Both the position numbers and the translations under genes were made by a program. Source: Rhizobium subbaraonis (GTDB lineage: Bacteria > Pseudomonadota > Alphaproteobacteria > Rhizobiales > Rhizobiaceae). From it: a stretch of DNA of 64,000 nucleotides. Shown here piece by piece: positions 1-8,602 of this stretch; positions within the stretch are counted from its first letter, which is position 1; every line of letters starts with the position of its first letter. A model generated the notes under the pieces. That model was not told the origin of the DNA. It was given only the letters and a program-made list of their open reading frames with translations, and ran no database searches. Location: assembly GCF_900220975.1 (NCBI RefSeq), contig NZ_OBQD01000003.1:186001-250000 (forward strand), in the 5' to 3' direction.

Positions 1-609
1 CAGGAGCCGACCAAGCACCAGTACGACTTCGACGTCGCCACCGTCTACGGCTTCCTGAAGAAGTATGGGCTGGAGAACGAGGTCAAGGTCAACATCGAAC
101 AGGGCCATGCGATCCTGGCCAACCACTCCTTCGAGCATGAACTGGCGCTGGCGAACGCGCTCGGCATCTTCGGCTCGATCGACATGAACCGCAACGACTA
201 CCAGTCCGGCTGGGATACCGACCAGTTCCCCAACAACGTGCCGGAGATGGCGCTGGCCTTCTACCAGGTGCTGGCCGGCGGCGGCTTCACCACCGGCGGC
301 ACCAATTTCGACGCCAAGCTGCGCCGCCAGTCGATCGATCCGGAAGACCTGCTGATCGGCCACATCGGCGGCATGGACTGCTGCGCCCGCGGCCTGAAGG
401 CAGCGGCAAGGATGCTGGAGGACAAGGCCCTGTCGAAGCCGCTGGAAGATCGCTATGCCGGCTGGAACGCTGCCGAGGCGAAGAAGATGCTTTCCGGCGG
501 CTACTCGCTGGAAGAGATCGCCGCACGTGTGGAGCACGAGAACGTCAATCCGGAGCCGAAGTCCGGTCGCCAGGAATATTTGGAGAACGTGGTCAACCGC
601 TACGTCTGA
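1..609 (+). CDS. xylA: Xylose isomerase, C-terminal part (5' end outside window)
   Basis: Converts D-xylose to D-xylulose in the cytoplasm, the first step of xylose use before xylulokinase. The reading frame is open from base 1, so only about the last 202 residues are present. The metal-site signature [17 protein letters not shown] is seen, preceded by the conserved [15 protein letters not shown] block; both are typical of class II xylose isomerases. It ends at TGA 607-609. The upstream partner is not visible; xylB is the usual neighbour in rhizobia (family knowledge). The downstream gene is unrelated, about 190 bases away after a GC-rich hairpin. Identification is secure; nothing looks broken in the visible part. 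Confidence 0.97.
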   Translation, partial: QEPTKHQYDFDVATVYGFLKKYGLENEVKVNIEQGHAILANHSFEHELALANALGIFGSIDMNRNDYQSGWDTDQFPNNVPEMALAFYQVLAGGGFTTGGTNFDAKLRRQSIDPEDLLIGHIGGMDCCARGLKAAARMLEDKALSKPLEDRYAGWNAAEAKKMLSGGYSLEEIAARVEHENVNPEPKSGRQEYLENVVNRYV

Positions 610-634
610 GGCGCTTTCCAACGGATAGGAACGG

Positions 635-656
635 CCGCGGCGCGCGAGCGCCGCGG
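635..656 (+). terminator. GC-rich hairpin after xylA, possible terminator
   Basis: CCGCGGCGC and GCGCCGCGG form a perfect 9-bp stem with a GCGA loop, 25 bases after the xylA stop. No T-run follows, so intrinsic termination is not certain; it may instead stabilise the 3' end of the transcript. Confidence 0.4.
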
Positions 657-795
657 TCACTTAGCCGACGCCTTCGTCGATTGCCGGCTGCCACAACGCG
701 GTCGCGCGCTGTTTGGCTGTATCTGTGCCGCCCAGAGTTGAAGGGCGCGCCGGCTGCCCTACTCTCTTGAGTGCAGAGCAAGCCAGGAGGGCGCA

Positions 796-1047
796 ATGGA
801 AAACACAGGTATCGGCTGGATCGCAGCCATCATCATCGGGGGGATCGCCGGCTGGCTGGCCGAGAGGTTCATGAAGTCCGAGATGGGCGTGCTCATGAAT
901 ATCGTCCTGGGGATCGTCGGCGCCTTCGTCGCCAATCTCATTCTCAGTCTTCTCGGCGTATCCCTTGGGGGCTGGCTCGGCTACCTGATCGCCGGCTTCA
1001 TCGGCGCCTGCATCCTCATCGCCGTCGCCAGGGCGATCAGGCGATAG
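796..1047 (+). CDS. GlsB/YeaQ/YmgE-family small membrane protein
   Basis: An 83-residue inner-membrane protein of the transglycosylase-associated (GlsB/YeaQ/YmgE) family, often induced by stress; its molecular role is unknown. The sequence is almost wholly hydrophobic and glycine-rich with about three membrane spans (roughly 5-24, 31-52, 56-79) and ends in basic residues RAIRR. The family pattern of GWIAAIIIGGIAGWLAE at the N-terminus followed by a second IVLGIVGAFVA block is clear. The ATG is preceded by AGGAGG at a good distance. It stands alone, between xylA and the convergent lacI, so context gives no clue to its job. Confidence 0.85.
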   Translation: MENTGIGWIAAIIIGGIAGWLAERFMKSEMGVLMNIVLGIVGAFVANLILSLLGVSLGGWLGYLIAGFIGACILIAVARAIRR

Positions 1048-1101
1048 GCTATTTCTGTTGACGGATTGTCCGAAGCCGAAGCGATACCGCTTCTGGAAAC
1101 C

Positions 1102-2121
1102 CTAGCGCTTGCCCGGCATGGTGACCGAGCCGCGCACCACGAGATCGGGCATGATCAGCACCTCGCGCTGTTCCGTCAGCGGCTGCGTCAGGTTTTCCAG
1201 CAACAGCGCCATCGCCTGCCTGCCGATCGCCGAGCGGGGCTGGCGAACGGTGGTGAGCGCCGGCGTCATGTAGGTGGCCTGCGGCACGTCGTCGAAGCCG
1301 ATCACCGAGAAATCGCGCGGAAGATCGTAGCCGCGCGCGGCAAGACCGTTCATCACCCCGATGGCGGTGGCGTCGTTGACGCACATGAAGGCGGTCGGCA
1401 GCGTGTCGCGCATGAACAGCTGCTCCACCGCCAGCCGCCCGCTCTCGATCGTGCCCTCGCCATCGACCACCAGCCGCTGGGCCGGGGCGATGCGGGCGGC
1501 GTCGAGGGCGAGGTCGTATCCCTTGCGGCGGCGCAGATGGCCGAGCCGCGTCTTGCTGTCGCCGATGAAGGCGATCGAGCGATGGCCTGATGCCAGAAGG
1601 TATTCGGCGGCCTTGCGGGCGCCGGCGGTGTCGTCGACGCCGACATAGGGAATCCTGCTGCCGAAGACGGGCTCGAACACGGCCACCGTTGGCGGCAGGC
1701 GCTGGGTCATCTCCTGGTGACCGAAGGGCTCGTGGCCGGTGAACAGCAGCAGTCCGTCGGCCTGGTTGGAGTTCAGGAACTTCAGATATTCGAGGCCGCG
1801 TTCGGGGTCGTTCTGCGTGTGGCCGATCAGCACACCATAGCCATGCGCGCGCGCCTCATTCTCCAGCCCGATCAGGATCGAGGAGAAATTCGGGTCGCCG
1901 ATGTCGGGGGCCAGCACCAGGATCATGTTGGAGCGGCCCATGCGCAGGGAGCGCGCCATGGCGTTGGTCGTGTAGCCGGTGATCGCGATCGCCTGATTGA
2001 CGCGCTGGCGGGTGGACTTGGCGACCTTCTCGGGATTGTGAATTGCGCGGCTCACGGTCGCGATCGACACTTCCGCAAGGCGGGCAACATCTTCGATCGT
2101 GGCTGGCGTTTGGGTCGACAC
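1102..2121 (-). CDS. LacI-family transcriptional regulator of the adjacent sugar ABC operon
   Basis: A 339-residue repressor. The N-terminal helix-turn-helix is at about residues 8-28 (TIEDVARLAEVSIATVSRAI, the LacI signature), then the hinge and a periplasmic-binding-protein-like effector domain to the C-terminus (e.g. GVDDTAGARKAAEYL, SVIGFDDVPQA). The frame is open further upstream, but I place the start at GTG 2121, giving VSTQTPATIEDV, because LacI proteins begin a few residues before the HTH; an earlier start would add an unrelated arginine-rich tail and run through the operators. No strong ribosome-binding site is visible. It is divergent from the ABC transporter; two palindromes in the gap are its likely sites, implying autoregulation. 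The inducer cannot be read from sequence; a pentose or similar sugar is a guess. Confidence 0.93.
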   Translation of the reverse strand: MSTQTPATIEDVARLAEVSIATVSRAIHNPEKVAKSTRQRVNQAIAITGYTTNAMARSLRMGRSNMILVLAPDIGDPNFSSILIGLENEARAHGYGVLIGHTQNDPERGLEYLKFLNSNQADGLLLFTGHEPFGHQEMTQRLPPTVAVFEPVFGSRIPYVGVDDTAGARKAAEYLLASGHRSIAFIGDSKTRLGHLRRRKGYDLALDAARIAPAQRLVVDGEGTIESGRLAVEQLFMRDTLPTAFMCVNDATAIGVMNGLAARGYDLPRDFSVIGFDDVPQATYMTPALTTVRQPRSAIGRQAMALLLENLTQPLTEQREVLIMPDLVVRGSVTMPGKR

Positions 2122-2221
2122 GGGTACCGATTGCCATTGGAGGGGAATCGGGCGCACCCTAAAGGCAAAGTCGCGCCTGCGAAAGCTGGCGGTACCCCAA
2201 AAACCCCCAGATGTGCGCAAA

Positions 2222-2256
2222 TGTAAACCTTTACATAAGTCGTGTAAAGGTTTACA
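2222..2256. promoter_or_regulatory. Tandem LacI-type operators between lacI and the ABC operon
   Basis: Two 14-bp palindromes, TGTAAACCTTTACA (2222-2235) and TGTAAAGGTTTACA (2243-2256), are reverse complements of each other with centres exactly 21 bp apart, two helical turns. Each has the half-sites TGTAAA/TTTACA around a 2-bp centre, the layout of LacI-family operators. They lie in the 172-bp gap between the divergent lacI start and the transporter ATG, so a dimer pair on one DNA face could repress both directions. Confidence 0.8.
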
Positions 2257-2293
2257 CAGTGCGTCAAGTGGTGGGAGCCACGGGGAGGAAATC

Positions 2294-3820
2294 ATGGTCA
2301 AACCAGAGGACGGAGCGCGCGTGCCGGTGCTCAAGGCCGAGCGCATCTCGAAGACGTTCGGCGAGGTGCAGGTGCTGTTCAGCGTCGAGCTCGACGTCCT
2401 GCCTGGAGAGGTTCATGCGCTCGTCGGCGAGAACGGTGCCGGCAAGTCCACGTTCATCAAGATCCTGTCCGGGTTCGAGGTTCCGACCTCGGGGCGCATC
2501 CTGCTCGACGGCGAGCCGGTGTCGCTGCCCGCCAACAGCGCTGCCGAGGCGCTCGGCATCGTCATGATCCACCAGGAATTCAACCTTGCCGAACACCTGA
2601 CGGTCACCGAAAGCCTGTTTCTCGGCCGCGAGATCTGCCGGTTCGGCGTTCTGGACCGCAGGGCGATGCGGGCGGAGACGCGCCGCGTGCTCGACATGCT
2701 GGGATCCCGCGTCGACGAGAACGCGCTGATCAGTTCGCTCGCGGTCGCCGACAAGCAGATGGTGGAGATCGCCAAGGCGATCAGCCGCGAAGCGCGCGTG
2801 ATCTTCATGGACGAGCCGACCGCGGTGCTGTCGCGCGAGGAAACGGATGTCCTTTTCGACCAGGTGCGGAAGCTGAAGGCGAAGGGGACGAGCTTCGTCT
2901 TCGTGTCGCACAAGCTGGACGAGGTGATGGAGATCAGCGACCGGGTCACCGTGCTGCGCGATGGCCAATGGATCAAGACGGCCCCGACCTCGCTGCTCGA
3001 CGGCGAGGCGATCGCCCAACTGATGGTCGGCCGGGAACTGTCGAGCCTCTACCCCTCCAAGCACGAGCCGAACGTCGACGAGGAGATCGTGCTTTCGGTG
3101 CGCGGCCTTTCCACCGGCTATGTGCGCGACGTCAGCTTCGATCTGCGCAAGGGCGAGGTGCTCGGCTTTTCCGGCCTGATCGGTTCGGGGCGGACGGAAC
3201 TGATGGAGGCGATTGCGGGGCTGCGTTCGCGCACCACCGGCGACGTCGAAATCCGGGGGAGGGCGCTGCCCGTCCATGATTTCCGCGAGGCGACGGCGCG
3301 CGGGCTCGCCTACATGACCAAGGACCGCAAGGGCCGCGGGCTCCTGCTCGACGAGGGCATGACGTCGAACCTCACTCTTCAGTCGATCGGCCAGCACGTC
3401 CGGCACGGCTATCTCGACCCGTCGAGCGAGGCCAAGGCGATGGCGCGCGCCAAGCGCCGCTTCGATATCCGCGTGCGTGACGATCGTGTCCGCGTCGGGC
3501 GCATGTCCGGCGGCAATCAGCAGAAGCTGCTGCTTGCCAAGATCATGGAGACCGAGCCGCAGATCATCATCATCGACGAGCCGACGCGCGGCATCGACGT
3601 CGGCACGAAGCAGCAGATCTATCACTTCATCGCAGCGCTCGCCCGCGAGGGACGCTCCATCATCGTCGTCTCCTCCGAACTGCCGGAGGTGATCGGCCTG
3701 TGCACGCGCGTCGCGGTGATGCGGGAGGGGCATCTGGTCGGCATGCTCGAGGGCGAGGAGATCTCCGAGCAGATGATCATGCGCTACGCCGCCGGGCTGC
3801 GGCGACAGACGGCGGTCTGA
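2294..3820 (+). CDS. Sugar ABC transporter ATP-binding protein (RbsA/XylG type)
   Basis: A 508-residue cytoplasmic ATPase with two fused nucleotide-binding domains, as in carbohydrate-uptake transporter family 2. The first domain has Walker A GENGAGKST (about 45-53) and Walker B with VIFMDEPTAVLS. The second has the degenerate Walker A (GLIGSGRTE) usual for the family, an intact signature MSGGNQQKLLLAK and Walker B IIIIDEPTRGID. The frame is open from much further upstream; ATG 2294 is chosen for the GGGGAGGAAATC Shine-Dalgarno and the normal family length. It is first in the operon, 70 bp before the permease, directly downstream of the tandem operators. Substrate is unknown; ribose, xylose or inositol transporters are the closest types by general appearance. 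Confidence 0.95.
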   Translation: MVKPEDGARVPVLKAERISKTFGEVQVLFSVELDVLPGEVHALVGENGAGKSTFIKILSGFEVPTSGRILLDGEPVSLPANSAAEALGIVMIHQEFNLAEHLTVTESLFLGREICRFGVLDRRAMRAETRRVLDMLGSRVDENALISSLAVADKQMVEIAKAISREARVIFMDEPTAVLSREETDVLFDQVRKLKAKGTSFVFVSHKLDEVMEISDRVTVLRDGQWIKTAPTSLLDGEAIAQLMVGRELSSLYPSKHEPNVDEEIVLSVRGLSTGYVRDVSFDLRKGEVLGFSGLIGSGRTELMEAIAGLRSRTTGDVEIRGRALPVHDFREATARGLAYMTKDRKGRGLLLDEGMTSNLTLQSIGQHVRHGYLDPSSEAKAMARAKRRFDIRVRDDRVRVGRMSGGNQQKLLLAKIMETEPQIIIIDEPTRGIDVGTKQQIYHFIAALAREGRSIIVVSSELPEVIGLCTRVAVMREGHLVGMLEGEEISEQMIMRYAAGLRRQTAV

Positions 3821-3890
3821 GAACACGCGCAGGCGCGCAAACGGCATTCAGGGATGGAAGGGCCGAAAAGGTCCCATCGGGAGGGTTCAA

Positions 3891-4907
3891 GTGGAAGTGA
3901 GCACCAACAGCGAAATCGAGGAGCGCGTGCCGCGGCGGCGCACCTGGCGGGATGTCGACCTGAGGGCCGTTGCCCCCTTTGCGGCGCTCGTCCTGCTGCT
4001 CATCGTCGGCGCACTCGTCAATCCTAACTTCATCGGCCTGACGAACCTGGCCAACGTCGCCACCCGCAGTGCCTTCATCGCCATCATCGCCGTCGGCGCG
4101 ACCTTCGTGATCTCGTCGGGCGATCTCGACCTGTCGGTCGGCTCCATGGTCGCCTTCGTCGCAAGCCTGATGATCCTGTTCATGAATTCGGGCGCGATTG
4201 CCGATCCGTCGCTGATGCTGGTTGCGGCCATGGTCCTGGCCGTCGTCATCGGCAGCGCCTGCGGCCTCGCAAACGGCCTGATCACCACCGTCGGGCGGAT
4301 CGAGCCCTTCATCGCTACGCTCGGCACCATGGGCATCTACCGCGGCCTGACCACCTGGCTGTCGCAGGGCGGCGCGATCACGCTGAACTCGCCCGAGCTG
4401 CAGTCACTGTACCGGCCGGCCTATTTCGGCACCGTCCTCGGCGTGCCAGTGCCGATCTTGGTCATCCTGCTGGTCACCGCGATCGCCGCCTTCGTGCTGT
4501 ACCGCACGCGCTACGGTCGCCATGTGGTCGCCGTCGGCTCAAGCCGCGAGGTGGCCCGCTATTCCGGCATCGCCGTCGACCGGGTACGCACGATCGCCTT
4601 CGTCATCCAGGGCCTGTGCGTCGCCGTCGCCGTCCTGCTCTACGTGCCGCGTCTCGGCTCGACCTCGGCCACGACAGGAATCCTCTGGGAGCTGCAGGCG
4701 ATCACGGCCGTCGTGGTCGGCGGCACGGCGCTGAAGGGTGGTGCCGGCCGGGTGTGGGGCACGATCTGCGGCGCCTTCATCCTCGAACTGGTCGGCAACA
4801 TCATGCTGCTGTCCAACTTCATCAGCGAATACCTGATCGGCGCCATCCAGGGCTCGATCATCATCGTTGCGATGCTCGTCCAGCGCTCGCTGACGCGCAA
4901 ATCGTAA
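3891..4907 (+). CDS. Sugar ABC transporter permease (RbsC type)
   Basis: A 338-residue inner-membrane permease of the BPD_transp_2 class, forming the channel with the ATPase encoded just upstream and the binding protein just downstream. Multiple hydrophobic spans (about eight to ten) follow a charged N-terminal tail (roughly residues 1-25). Family motifs include VISSGDLDLSVGSMVAF and FIATLGTMGIYRGLTTW, and the C-terminal VVGGTALKGGAGRVWGT block. The start is GTG 3891 with GGGAGG six bases ahead; a second GTG two codons later is possible. The gap to the upstream ATPase gene is 70 bp. Confidence 0.94.
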   Translation: MEVSTNSEIEERVPRRRTWRDVDLRAVAPFAALVLLLIVGALVNPNFIGLTNLANVATRSAFIAIIAVGATFVISSGDLDLSVGSMVAFVASLMILFMNSGAIADPSLMLVAAMVLAVVIGSACGLANGLITTVGRIEPFIATLGTMGIYRGLTTWLSQGGAITLNSPELQSLYRPAYFGTVLGVPVPILVILLVTAIAAFVLYRTRYGRHVVAVGSSREVARYSGIAVDRVRTIAFVIQGLCVAVAVLLYVPRLGSTSATTGILWELQAITAVVVGGTALKGGAGRVWGTICGAFILELVGNIMLLSNFISEYLIGAIQGSIIIVAMLVQRSLTRKS

Positions 4908-4913
4908 ACCGGC

Positions 4914-4936
4914 CGGGCTCTTGGGGGCAGAGCCCG
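4914..4936 (+). other. mRNA hairpin between permease and binding-protein genes
   Basis: CGGGCTCT and AGAGCCCG form a perfect 8-bp stem around a TGGGGGC loop, starting 7 bases after the permease stop. Such stem-loops in ABC operons often give the binding-protein mRNA a different stability from the membrane genes (established for other systems; here inference). No T-run, so not a plain terminator. Confidence 0.5.
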
Positions 4937-4977
4937 TCCCTTGATCGACAGACCCCCTCACCTTGGGAGGAGAAAGC

Positions 4978-5922
4978 ATGCAGAAGAGACTGATGGGGCT
5001 CGCCGTTGCCGCGACGATGGTGTTCGGTGCGGCCCACGCCCAGGAAACGAAGACGATCGGCGTCTCGATTCCCGCTGCCGACCACGGCTGGACCGCCGGC
5101 GTCGTCTACCACGCCAACCGCGTCGCCGAGCTTCTGATGAAGGAGCATCCGGGCCTGAACGTCATCGTCAAGACCTCGCCCGATCCGGCAACGCAGGCCA
5201 ACGCCATCCAGGACCTGGAGATCCAGGGCATCGACGCGCTCGTCATCCTGCCGACCGATCCGGATCCGCTCGTCAACGCGATCAAGGAAGTCAAGGGCAA
5301 GGGCACGTTCGTGTCGATCGTCGACCGGGCGCCGTCGGTCAACGACAACACCGTCCGCGACCTCTACGTGGCCGGCAACAATCCGGCGCTCGGCGAAGTC
5401 GCCGGCAAGTACATCGCCGAAAACACGCCTGACGCCGAAGTCGTCGTCATCCGCGGCCTGCCGATCCCGATCGACCAGCAGCGTCAGGACGGCTTCGACA
5501 AGGGTATCGCCGGCTCGAACGTCAAGGTTCTCGACCGCCAGTTCGGCAACTGGAACCGCGACGACGCCTTCAAGGTCATGCAGGACTACCTGACCAAGTA
5601 TCCGAAGATCGACGTGGTCTGGTGCCAGGACGACGACATGGCCGTCGGCGTTCTGCAGGCGATCGAGCAGGCCGGCCGCACCGACATCAAGTATGTCATC
5701 GGCGGCGCAGGCTCCAAGGACATGATCAAGAAGGTCATGGACGGCGACAAGATGATCCCCGTCAACGTGCTCTATCCGCCGTCGATGGTCGGCACCGCGA
5801 TGGAGCTGACGGCGGCCGCGATCTATGACAGCGTTCCCGTCCACGGCACCTACACGCTGGACGCCACACTGATCACGCCCGACAACGCGAAGAACTACCA
5901 CTTCCCGGATTCGCCGTTCTGA
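4978..5922 (+). CDS. Sugar ABC transporter substrate-binding protein (periplasmic)
   Basis: A 314-residue periplasmic binding protein of the type I sugar family (RbsB-like, Peripla_BP_4). A Sec signal peptide is clear: MQKR, a hydrophobic core, then AHA-QE with cleavage after about residue 21. The mature part starts KTIGVSIPAADHGWTAG, a typical first strand and sugar-contact loop, and has two lobes with PTDPDPLVNAIKE and DDMAVGVLQAIEQ. ATG 4978 is preferred over an in-frame upstream TTG because of the GGGAGGAGAAAGC ribosome-binding site and the signal peptide. Third gene of the operon, followed by a strong hairpin. It should decide the transporter's substrate, which cannot be read from sequence alone. 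Confidence 0.95.
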   Translation: MQKRLMGLAVAATMVFGAAHAQETKTIGVSIPAADHGWTAGVVYHANRVAELLMKEHPGLNVIVKTSPDPATQANAIQDLEIQGIDALVILPTDPDPLVNAIKEVKGKGTFVSIVDRAPSVNDNTVRDLYVAGNNPALGEVAGKYIAENTPDAEVVVIRGLPIPIDQQRQDGFDKGIAGSNVKVLDRQFGNWNRDDAFKVMQDYLTKYPKIDVVWCQDDDMAVGVLQAIEQAGRTDIKYVIGGAGSKDMIKKVMDGDKMIPVNVLYPPSMVGTAMELTAAAIYDSVPVHGTYTLDATLITPDNAKNYHFPDSPF

Positions 5923-5937
5923 TCGGAACGTCCGTTC

Positions 5938-5968
5938 CCGCCGGGCCAGTTCCTGGTCCGGCGGTTTT
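5938..5968 (+). terminator. Rho-independent terminator after the ABC operon
   Basis: CCGCCGGGCCAG pairs with CTGGTCCGGCGG (12 bp with one G-T wobble) around a TTC loop and is followed by TTTT. It begins 15 bases after the binding-protein stop, so the transporter operon probably ends here and the isomerase gene has its own promoter. Confidence 0.8.
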
Positions 5969-6009
5969 CGCATGCCGGAATTTTCAGCCTTGCCTGACCG
6001 GGCAACGAT

Positions 6010-6059
6010 TGCCCCACGGTACAATTCCCGCTAGCGTCCGGACAGCTGCAACGTTGCAG
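6010..6059 (+). promoter_or_regulatory. Candidate promoter with CTGCAACGTTGCAG operator before the isomerase gene
   Basis: A perfect 14-bp palindrome, CTGCAACGTTGCAG (6046-6059), with a central CG as in LacI-family operators, lies about 90 bp before the isomerase ATG. A weak promoter can be drawn: TTGCCC (6010-6015), 16-bp spacer, TAGCGT (6032-6037), placing the operator near the start of transcription. The same 14-mer occurs before the GH1 gene at 12216-12229. The promoter hexamers are inference; the palindrome is direct. Confidence 0.65.
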
Positions 6060-6148
6060 GCCCGGTCTCGGTGCGCAGTTTCGTACGGGGGCGGCCATAT
6101 TCGAGGAGCGCGGCCGCAGAGCCGCGCATGCGTTGGGAGGAAAACTCT

Positions 6149-7201
6149 ATGAAGACGATCAAGGGCCCGGCCCTGTTCCTGGCACAGTTCGCCGGCGATG
6201 CGGCCCCGTTCAATTCCTGGGATTCGATTACCAAATGGGCGGCCGACATCGGCTACAAGGGCGTACAGGTGCCGAGCTGGGACGGCCGGCTGATCGACCT
6301 TAAGAAGGCGGCCGGTTCGAAGGCCTATTGCGATGATTTCGCCGGCAAGGCACGCGAGAACGGCGTGGAGATCACCGAGCTCTCCACCCATCTGCAAGGC
6401 CAGCTTGTCGCGGTGCATCCGGCCTATGACGAGGCCTTCGACGGCTTTGCGGCACCGGAGGTGCGCGGCAACCCGAAGGCGCGGCAGGAATGGGCCGTCG
6501 AACAGGTGAAGATGGCGCTGACGGCCTCGAAGAACCTCGGGCTCGGCGCAATGGCGAGCTTCTCCGGCGCGCTGGCCTGGCCGTTCGTCTATCCTTGGCC
6601 GCAGCGTCCGGCGGGCCTTGTGGAGACGGCCTTCGACGAGCTCGCGCGCCGCTGGAAGCCTATCCTCGACCACGCCGACGATTGCGGCGTCGATGTTTGC
6701 TACGAGATCCATCCCGGCGAGGACCTGCACGACGGGATCACCTACGAGATGTTCTTGGAGCGCACGGGCAACCACGCCCGCGCCTGCATGCTCTATGATC
6801 CCTCGCACTATGTGCTGCAGTGCCTCGACTATCTCGACAACATCGACATCTACAAGGACCGGATCCGGATGTTCCACGTCAAGGACGCGGAATTCAACCC
6901 GACCGGCCGGCAGGGCGTCTATGGCGGCTACCAGGGCTGGGTGAACCGCGCCGGACGCTTCCGCTCGCTCGGCGACGGCCAGGTGGATTTCGGCGCGGTG
7001 TTCTCCAAGATGGCGGCCAACGATTTTTCCGGCTGGGCCGTGGTCGAATGGGAATGCGCCCTGAAGCACCCCGAGGACGGCGCGCGCGAGGGCGCGGAGT
7101 TCGTCAAGCATCACATCATCCGCGTCACCGAAAAGGCCTTCGACGACTTCGCCGGCGCCGGCACCGACGAGGCGGCCAACCGGCGCATGCTGGGGATCTG
7201 A
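6149..7201 (+). CDS. Sugar phosphate isomerase/epimerase-family TIM-barrel protein
   Basis: A 350-residue cytoplasmic protein of the AP-endonuclease-2-like TIM-barrel family, which includes xylose isomerase-like, inosose dehydratase and 3-keto-sugar enzymes. Probable metal ligands are visible at barrel strand ends: E in VCYEIHPGEDLHDG, D in MLYDPSHYVLQ, H in MFHVKDAEF and E in VVEWECALK. ATG 6149 has GGGAGGAAAACTCT ahead; the frame is open upstream but without signal. It is followed by a Gfo/Idh/MocA dehydrogenase. This pairing is common in oxidative sugar and glycoside pathways that pass through 3-keto intermediates (family knowledge); the actual substrate is unknown. Its promoter carries the operator shared with the GH1 gene. 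Confidence 0.88.
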   Translation: MKTIKGPALFLAQFAGDAAPFNSWDSITKWAADIGYKGVQVPSWDGRLIDLKKAAGSKAYCDDFAGKARENGVEITELSTHLQGQLVAVHPAYDEAFDGFAAPEVRGNPKARQEWAVEQVKMALTASKNLGLGAMASFSGALAWPFVYPWPQRPAGLVETAFDELARRWKPILDHADDCGVDVCYEIHPGEDLHDGITYEMFLERTGNHARACMLYDPSHYVLQCLDYLDNIDIYKDRIRMFHVKDAEFNPTGRQGVYGGYQGWVNRAGRFRSLGDGQVDFGAVFSKMAANDFSGWAVVEWECALKHPEDGAREGAEFVKHHIIRVTEKAFDDFAGAGTDEAANRRMLGI

Positions 7202-7241
7202 GCCAAGTCCCGCGTCCTGGAACCAACCCTTTGAACCGATG

Positions 7242-7378
7242 CCCCTCGCCGCAACCCTCTTCCCGCAGGGAGGGAGAGGGGGCGCGCTCCGACCGGTCGG
7301 CCGCGTCGAAAGGCAGCGTCGCGATCTTCGTCCTTCTCCCCGCTCGCGGGGAGAAGGTGCCGGCAGGCGGGCGAGGGG
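7242..7378. repeat. Palindromic intergenic element, rhizobial RIME-like
   Basis: The gap between the isomerase and dehydrogenase genes is filled by a GC-rich element bounded by CCCCTCGCC (7242-7250) and its complement GGCGAGGGG (7370-7378). Inside is a perfect 12-bp stem, CCTTCTCCCCGC/GCGGGGAGAAGG (7332-7343 and 7346-7357), and a second hairpin around CCCGCAGGG. The composition and layout resemble Rhizobium-specific intergenic mosaic elements (from memory). It would fold in the mRNA and could modulate expression of the downstream gene. Confidence 0.7.
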
Positions 7379-7417
7379 CGAAATCCGACACACACACACT
7401 TTTCAGGAGGAACACGC

Positions 7418-8602
7418 ATGGCAATCGAAGGAAGCGCGACCGAGGCGCGGCAGCGGCGGATCCGGCTCGGCATGGTGGGTGGCGGGGCTGGCGCCTTCAT
7501 CGGCGCGGTGCACCGCATCGCCGCCCGCCTCGATGATCATTTCGAGCTCGTCGCCGGGGCCCTGTCGTCGACGCCGGAGAAGTCGGTCGCATCGGGGCGC
7601 GAACTCGGCCTCGATCCGTCGCGCTGCTACGGCAGCTTCAAGGAGATGGCGATCCGCGAGTCCAAGCTGAAGAACGGCATCGAGGCCGTCGCCATCGTCA
7701 CGCCGAACCACGTGCATTTCGAGGCCGCCCGGGAATTCCTCAAGCGCGGCATCCACGTCATCTGCGACAAGCCGCTGACCTCGACGCTTTCCGACGCGAG
7801 GAAGCTGAAGAGGCTCGCCGAGGAGAGCGAGGCGCTGTTCGTTCTCACGCACAACTATACCGGCTATCCGATGGTCCGCCAGGCACGCGAAATGGTCGCC
7901 AACGGCGAGCTCGGCACGATCCGGCTGGTGCAGATGGAATATCCGCAGGACTGGCTGACGGAGGCTGTCGAGCAGACGGGATCCAAGCAGGCCGAATGGC
8001 GCACCGATCCGGCCCGCTCCGGGGCCGGCGGCTCCACCGGCGACATCGGTACGCACGCCTACAATCTCGGCTGCTTCGTCTCGGGGCTGGAACTGGAGGA
8101 GCTGTCCGCCGATCTCGACAGCTTCGTGCCGGGCCGCAAGCTCGACGACAACGCCCATGTGATGATGCGCTTCAAGGAGAAGGACGGCGCGCGCGCCAAG
8201 GGCATGCTCTGGTGCAGCCAGGTGGCGCCCGGCCACGAGAACGGCCTGAAGGTTCGCGTCTACGGGACGAAGGGCGGCATCGAATGGGTGCAGGCGGATC
8301 CGAACTATCTCTGGTATACGCCCTTCGGCGAGCCGAAGCGTCTCATCACCCGCAGCGGCGCAGGGGCAGGGGCCGCCGCCGCCCGCGTCAGCCGCGTCCC
8401 CTCCGGCCACCCGGAGGGCTATCTCGAGGGATTTGCCAACATCTACACCGAAGCCGCCCGCGCGATCTTCGCAAAGCGCAGCGGCAAGGCGGTCGATCCG
8501 GACGTCCTCTACCCGACCGTCGACGACGGGCTGAAGGGCATGGTCTTCGTCGACGCCTGTGTACAGTCCTCGAAGAAGAACGGGGCCTGGGTGAAGGTCT
8601 GA
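7418..8602 (+). CDS. Gfo/Idh/MocA-family NAD(P)-dependent oxidoreductase
   Basis: A 394-residue cytoplasmic sugar dehydrogenase. The N-terminal Rossmann fold has [13 protein letters not shown] (about 18-30) as nucleotide loop, [11 protein letters not shown], and the family's catalytic lysine in CDKPL (Lys118). The C-terminal alpha/beta domain has [14 protein letters not shown], where the Asp and His are the usual catalytic residues. ATG 7418 follows CAGGAGGAACACGC. It probably acts with the isomerase/epimerase encoded upstream, although a palindromic element separates them. Members oxidise sugars, inositols or glycosides (often at C3); the substrate cannot be assigned here. Confidence 0.93.
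   Translation: MAIEGSATEARQRRIRLGMVGGGAGAFIGAVHRIAARLDDHFELVAGALSSTPEKSVASGRELGLDPSRCYGSFKEMAIRESKLKNGIEAVAIVTPNHVHFEAAREFLKRGIHVICDKPLTSTLSDARKLKRLAEESEALFVLTHNYTGYPMVRQAREMVANGELGTIRLVQMEYPQDWLTEAVEQTGSKQAEWRTDPARSGAGGSTGDIGTHAYNLGCFVSGLELEELSADLDSFVPGRKLDDNAHVMMRFKEKDGARAKGMLWCSQVAPGHENGLKVRVYGTKGGIEWVQADPNYLWYTPFGEPKRLITRSGAGAGAAAARVSRVPSGHPEGYLEGFANIYTEAARAIFAKRSGKAVDPDVLYPTVDDGLKGMVFVDACVQSSKKNGAWVKV

Noticed and set aside
2122-2346. Longer LacI start at 2346
   Set aside because: Would add 75 residues with unusual composition, crossing both operators and the start of the divergent ABC gene.
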